Source: Hungatella sp. (lineage in GTDB: Bacteria > Bacillota > Clostridia > Lachnospirales > Lachnospiraceae). Taken from it: DNA of 64,000 nt. Numbering within the stretch: the first letter of the stretch is position 1; every line of letters starts with the position of its first letter. Of the stretch, positions 61,304-64,000 are shown in pieces. Location of the stretch: the NCBI GenBank assembly GCA_009712635.1, contig WASS01000009.1, positions 1-64,000 on the forward strand, given 5' to 3'. The position numbers and the translations under genes are program-made. The notes under the pieces are model-generated. The model was not told the origin of the DNA and did no database searches. It saw only the letters and a list, made by a program, of their open reading frames with translations.

Positions 61304-61414
61304 ATGATTTTTTTCAATTACAAGTAAGCTGAAAACCGCTATTTATATAGCTTTCTGGAGGTTTGTGTGAGATAATAAAGCTGGCGAAAGCCACCTGAAC
61401 CTTGAAAATTTCAT

Positions 61415-61468
61415 ATATCAAGTGTCCGGTCTCTCACACAACATCTTATTATGAGAGGACGGATACAA
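61415..61468 (+). promoter_or_regulatory. Hairpin hiding the ribosome site of recombinase 1
   Basis: Bases 61425-61436 pair with 61452-61463 (11 of 12 positions) so that GAGAGGA, the ribosome site, is inside the stem. The 5' part begins ATATCAAGTGTCC, identical to the leader of recombinase 2. Confidence 0.65.
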
Positions 61469-63079
61469 ATGGCTGAGAGAGTTTATTGTTTATACAGAGT
61501 TTCAACATTAAAGCAGGTAGATCACGATGATCAGAATCAGGCTGATATTCCAATGCAGCGGAAAGCCTGTCATGAGTTTGCCGAGCGTATGGGATGGTCC
61601 ATTGTTCGTGAGGAACAGGAAAATGGTGTTTCTGGCTATAAGGTCAGTGCAGCTGACCGAGATAAAATTCAGTTAATTAGAGATCATGCTGAAAAGGGGA
61701 AATTTGACATCCTTCTGGTTTTCATGTTTGACAGGATCGGGAGAAAAGCCGAGGAAACCCCATTTGTAGTGGAATGGTTTGTAAAGAAAGGTATTAAAGT
61801 ATGGAGTGTTAATGAAGGTGAACAGCGCTTTGAGTCTCATACAGATCGACTTACAAATTATATTCGCTTCTGGCAGGCAGACGGTGAAAGTCAGAAAACC
61901 TCTATCAGAACGAGAACAGCTCTTGGACAGATGGTTCAGGAGGGGCGTTTTCGAGGCGGCGTTGCACCCTATGGATATCGCCTTGAGAAAAGCGGAGTCG
62001 TTAACAAGCGCAAGCACGAAGTAAATAAGCTGGTAGTAGATGATGATGAAGCTCAAGTAGTGCGCTTGATGTATAGCCTATGCGTATCCTCCGGATACGG
62101 CCGCTGGCGTATTGCGACGCTATTAAACGACAAAGGAATCAAAACCCGAAATGGAGCAAACTGGCATGAATCTACAGTTGGAGCGATTCTAAAAAATATT
62201 ACTTATAAGGGCATACTCCGAAGTGGAAAATCTTATTCAGAACCATTCAAGGACTTACAGATTATTAATCCCTATACTTTTGATCTCGCGCAGAAATTGA
62301 TGGAGGAACGGGTCAATGAGAAAAAGGGCGAGAGAACAGCTCCGTTAAATACTTCAGGGCAGTCACTCTTATCCGGAAATGTATTTTGCGGGCATTGCGG
62401 AGGACGTCTGGTATTAACAACCAACGGTAAGGTAGTTAAACTCGCAAATGGCGAAAGCAAAGGTGTAAAACGGATACGGTATATTTGCTACAATAAGACA
62501 AGACGCCGTAAAAACTGTGATGGACAAACCGGATATACCATGCACTTACTGGATGATGCAATTACCCAATTGCTGCATCAAATTTTTGACCGTATGTCAG
62601 TAGCATCTGACAATCTAATTGTCGGTAGCACTCAGGACCGTCATATAGCGGAGCTTAGAGCAGAGATAAAACGGATTAAGACTGAGAATAGCAAAGCAAA
62701 TACAGAATACGAATCACTTAAGTCAGAGGTGGTTAAGGCGGTTCAGGGGAAAAGTAAAATGCCAATGGAGGTCTTATCGGAGCTTGTAAGCGAGAGCCGT
62801 GATAAGGTTCTCGCAACCAGCAAACGGCTTACAGTATTGAATGCAGAGCTTGAGCATGGCAATGAAAAAACGGAGGAAATGAAAAACGAACTTTCACGAA
62901 TCCGTACATGGTCGGAGATTTTTGATGACAGCGATATGGAAGTCAAGAAAATGATTGCAAATTATATCATTAAACGTGTAAATGTCTTTGAAGGATATAA
63001 ACTGAACATTGAACTGAATCTGAACATACGGCAATTTCTGGACGGGATTGACAGTGTAGCTGAAAATAAAGTATCATAG
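61469..63079 (+). CDS. Large serine recombinase (TnpX-type), copy 1
   Basis: The ATG at 61469 gives MAERVYCLYRVSTLKQ with catalytic Ser12. The 536-residue protein has the resolvase domain (FMFDRIGRKAEETPFVVEWF), the recombinase domain (GRFRGGVAPYGYRL), a zinc ribbon (CGHCGGRL, then CYNK and NCDG) and a C-terminal coiled coil (EIKRIKTENSKANTEYESLK). It should integrate and excise the element. An upstream in-frame ATG at 61451 lies in the ribosome-site hairpin and is unlikely. Confidence 0.92.
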   Translation: MAERVYCLYRVSTLKQVDHDDQNQADIPMQRKACHEFAERMGWSIVREEQENGVSGYKVSAADRDKIQLIRDHAEKGKFDILLVFMFDRIGRKAEETPFVVEWFVKKGIKVWSVNEGEQRFESHTDRLTNYIRFWQADGESQKTSIRTRTALGQMVQEGRFRGGVAPYGYRLEKSGVVNKRKHEVNKLVVDDDEAQVVRLMYSLCVSSGYGRWRIATLLNDKGIKTRNGANWHESTVGAILKNITYKGILRSGKSYSEPFKDLQIINPYTFDLAQKLMEERVNEKKGERTAPLNTSGQSLLSGNVFCGHCGGRLVLTTNGKVVKLANGESKGVKRIRYICYNKTRRRKNCDGQTGYTMHLLDDAITQLLHQIFDRMSVASDNLIVGSTQDRHIAELRAEIKRIKTENSKANTEYESLKSEVVKAVQGKSKMPMEVLSELVSESRDKVLATSKRLTVLNAELEHGNEKTEEMKNELSRIRTWSEIFDDSDMEVKKMIANYIIKRVNVFEGYKLNIELNLNIRQFLDGIDSVAENKVS

Positions 63080-63140
63080 CCTATGATTAAACGGCAATGA
63101 TACTAGCTATGACTGAATGTAAGTGCTCCTTGGAAACTAA

Positions 63141-63185
63141 ATATCAAGTGTCCCATTCTCTTAACATTATGAAGGGACGGACAAA
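63141..63185 (+). promoter_or_regulatory. Hairpin hiding the ribosome site of recombinase 2
   Basis: GTCCCATTC (63150-63158) pairs with GAAGGGAC (63171-63178) with one bulged A, again covering the ribosome site GAAGGGA. Stem sequence differs from copy 1 but pairing is kept. Confidence 0.6.
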
Positions 63186-64000
63186 ATGGCTGAAAATGTG
63201 TATTGTCTATACAGGGTATCGACAACGAAACAAGTAGATCTAGATGATCAAAAGCAAGCGGATATTCCAATGCAACGTAAAGCATGTAGAAAATTTGCAG
63301 AAGAAATGGGTTGGAATGTAATTCGAGAAGAGCAGGAAAATGGTGTATCCGGATTTAGCATCAGTGCCTCAAACCGTGACAAACTACAGCTTATAAGACA
63401 ACATGCTGCTCAACATCGATTTGATATTCTTCTGGTATTTATGTTTGACAGAATAGGACGTCGAGCTGAAGAGACACCATTTGTAGTGGAATGGCTTGTT
63501 CAGCATGGAATTAGAGTTTGGAGTGTAAACGAAGGAGAACAAAGATTTGATAATCATACTGACTATCTCCTGAATTATATACGGTATTGGCAAGCTTCTG
63601 GGGAGAGTAAAAAAACTTCTATACGGACGAAAACTGCATTAGGGCAAATGGTTAAAGAAGGTCGGTTTCGAGGAGGAATGGTACCATACGGATACCGCTT
63701 GGAGAAGACCGGAAAATTTAACAAGCGCAATAAGGAAATCAGCTGCCTGGTTATTGATGAGAAGGAAGCACATGCTGTGCGGACAATGTTTGATCTGTGT
63801 GTCAGTTATGGCTACGGAAGGAGTCGAATAGCCGGTTATCTCAACGAGCACGGATATAAAAACCGGAAAGGTGATAAATGGTGTGAAACCACGATTGGTA
63901 TTATGCTACATAATGTACAGTATATAGGAGTACTTCGCAGTGGTGATTCAATTTCAGCCCCTTTTGAGAACCTACGAATTATCTCATCAGAGGTCTTTGA
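63186..64000 (+). CDS. Large serine recombinase, copy 2, 3' end outside the window
   Basis: The frame from the ATG at 63186 stays open to the window edge (271 codons). The product starts MAENVYCLYRVSTTKQ with Ser12 and follows copy 1 closely (FMFDRIGRRAEETPFVVEWL, GRFRGGMVPYGYRL), with many substitutions, so the duplication is old. Tandem recombinases are common at the ends of such elements; they may act together or have different att sites. The zinc ribbon and coiled coil lie beyond the window. Confidence 0.9.
   Translation, partial: MAENVYCLYRVSTTKQVDLDDQKQADIPMQRKACRKFAEEMGWNVIREEQENGVSGFSISASNRDKLQLIRQHAAQHRFDILLVFMFDRIGRRAEETPFVVEWLVQHGIRVWSVNEGEQRFDNHTDYLLNYIRYWQASGESKKTSIRTKTALGQMVKEGRFRGGMVPYGYRLEKTGKFNKRNKEISCLVIDEKEAHAVRTMFDLCVSYGYGRSRIAGYLNEHGYKNRKGDKWCETTIGIMLHNVQYIGVLRSGDSISAPFENLRIISSEVF

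Noticed and set aside
1-64000. tRNA or rRNA genes, including an att site in a tRNA
   Set aside because: None was recognised on either strand; the element ends are outside the window.

Overview
The window is about 64 kb of a large integrative and conjugative element (ICE) from a Gram-positive anaerobe, most likely a Clostridia/Lachnospiraceae-type Firmicute. The evidence is strong AGGAGG ribosome sites, a SpoVG protein, a Gram-positive type IV secretion set (TrbL/VirB6-, PrgI/VirB3-, VirB4-, NlpC/P60- and VirD4-like), a MobP-type relaxase, a ParM/ParR pair and tandem large serine recombinases of the TnpX type preceded by a TnpW-like small protein. The left edge cuts a gene and the right edge cuts the second recombinase, so neither end of the element is visible.

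Layout. 0-8.3 kb: accessory genes (adenine methylase, AbrB-like proteins, a 1334-residue SLH-domain surface protein with nine repeats, YodL-domain protein, SpoVG). 8.3-17.9 kb: a Tad-type pilus/secretion operon (pilin-like proteins, prepilin peptidase, CpaB, TadZ, TadA, TadB, TadC) followed by secreted proteins and a VirB2-like small membrane protein. 17.9-20.5 kb: cargo on the minus strand (metallo-beta-lactamase-fold protein, TrmO-family protein, an unknown). 20.6-28.8 kb: the conjugation channel (TrbL, PrgI, VirB4 and NlpC/P60 homologues), with a Fic cassette carrying its own promoter and terminator, and an amidoligase/gamma-glutamylcyclotransferase pair. 28.8-36.1 kb: ParM/ParR, DUF-type accessory proteins, a probable oriT, an RHH relaxosome protein, an apparently shortened relaxase and the VirD4/TraG coupling protein.

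36.1-40.3 kb is a decayed junction: an apparently orphan cyclic-di-GMP-I riboswitch, a frameshifted sigma-like gene, structured non-coding sequence and an IS4-type element whose transposase carries one in-frame stop. 40.3-56.7 kb is a visibly AT-rich defence island. It holds a LlaJI/McrBC-like restriction pair, a 5-methylcytosine methyltransferase with its own HTH domain and a likely operator, a Vsr mismatch endonuclease, a DUF3883 protein and an orphan domain resembling EcoRII-like enzymes. It continues with a compact operon (winged-helix-like protein, two coiled-coil proteins, and a 1191-residue SF1 helicase with a membrane/coiled-coil N-terminus and a ParB-like C-terminus) next to a caspase fused to what looks like a catalytically dead CpaF/VirB11-type ATPase. 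I know of no described system with this composition, and it is the best candidate here for a new one. A broken TIR-NB-ARC gene lies at its edge.

57.4-60.8 kb is a nest of IS66 elements, a younger copy inside an older one. 61.1-64 kb carries the TnpW-like protein and two tandem serine recombinases; each recombinase ribosome site lies in a hairpin whose pairing has changed between the two copies while pairing is kept.

The conjugation and Tad genes would bring cells together and move the DNA, the recombinases would excise and integrate it, ParMR would stabilise it, and the island would protect host and element. Decay in the relaxase, sigma gene and transposases suggests this copy may be partly disabled. 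All assignments come from reading the sequence and from remembered family features; no database was searched.
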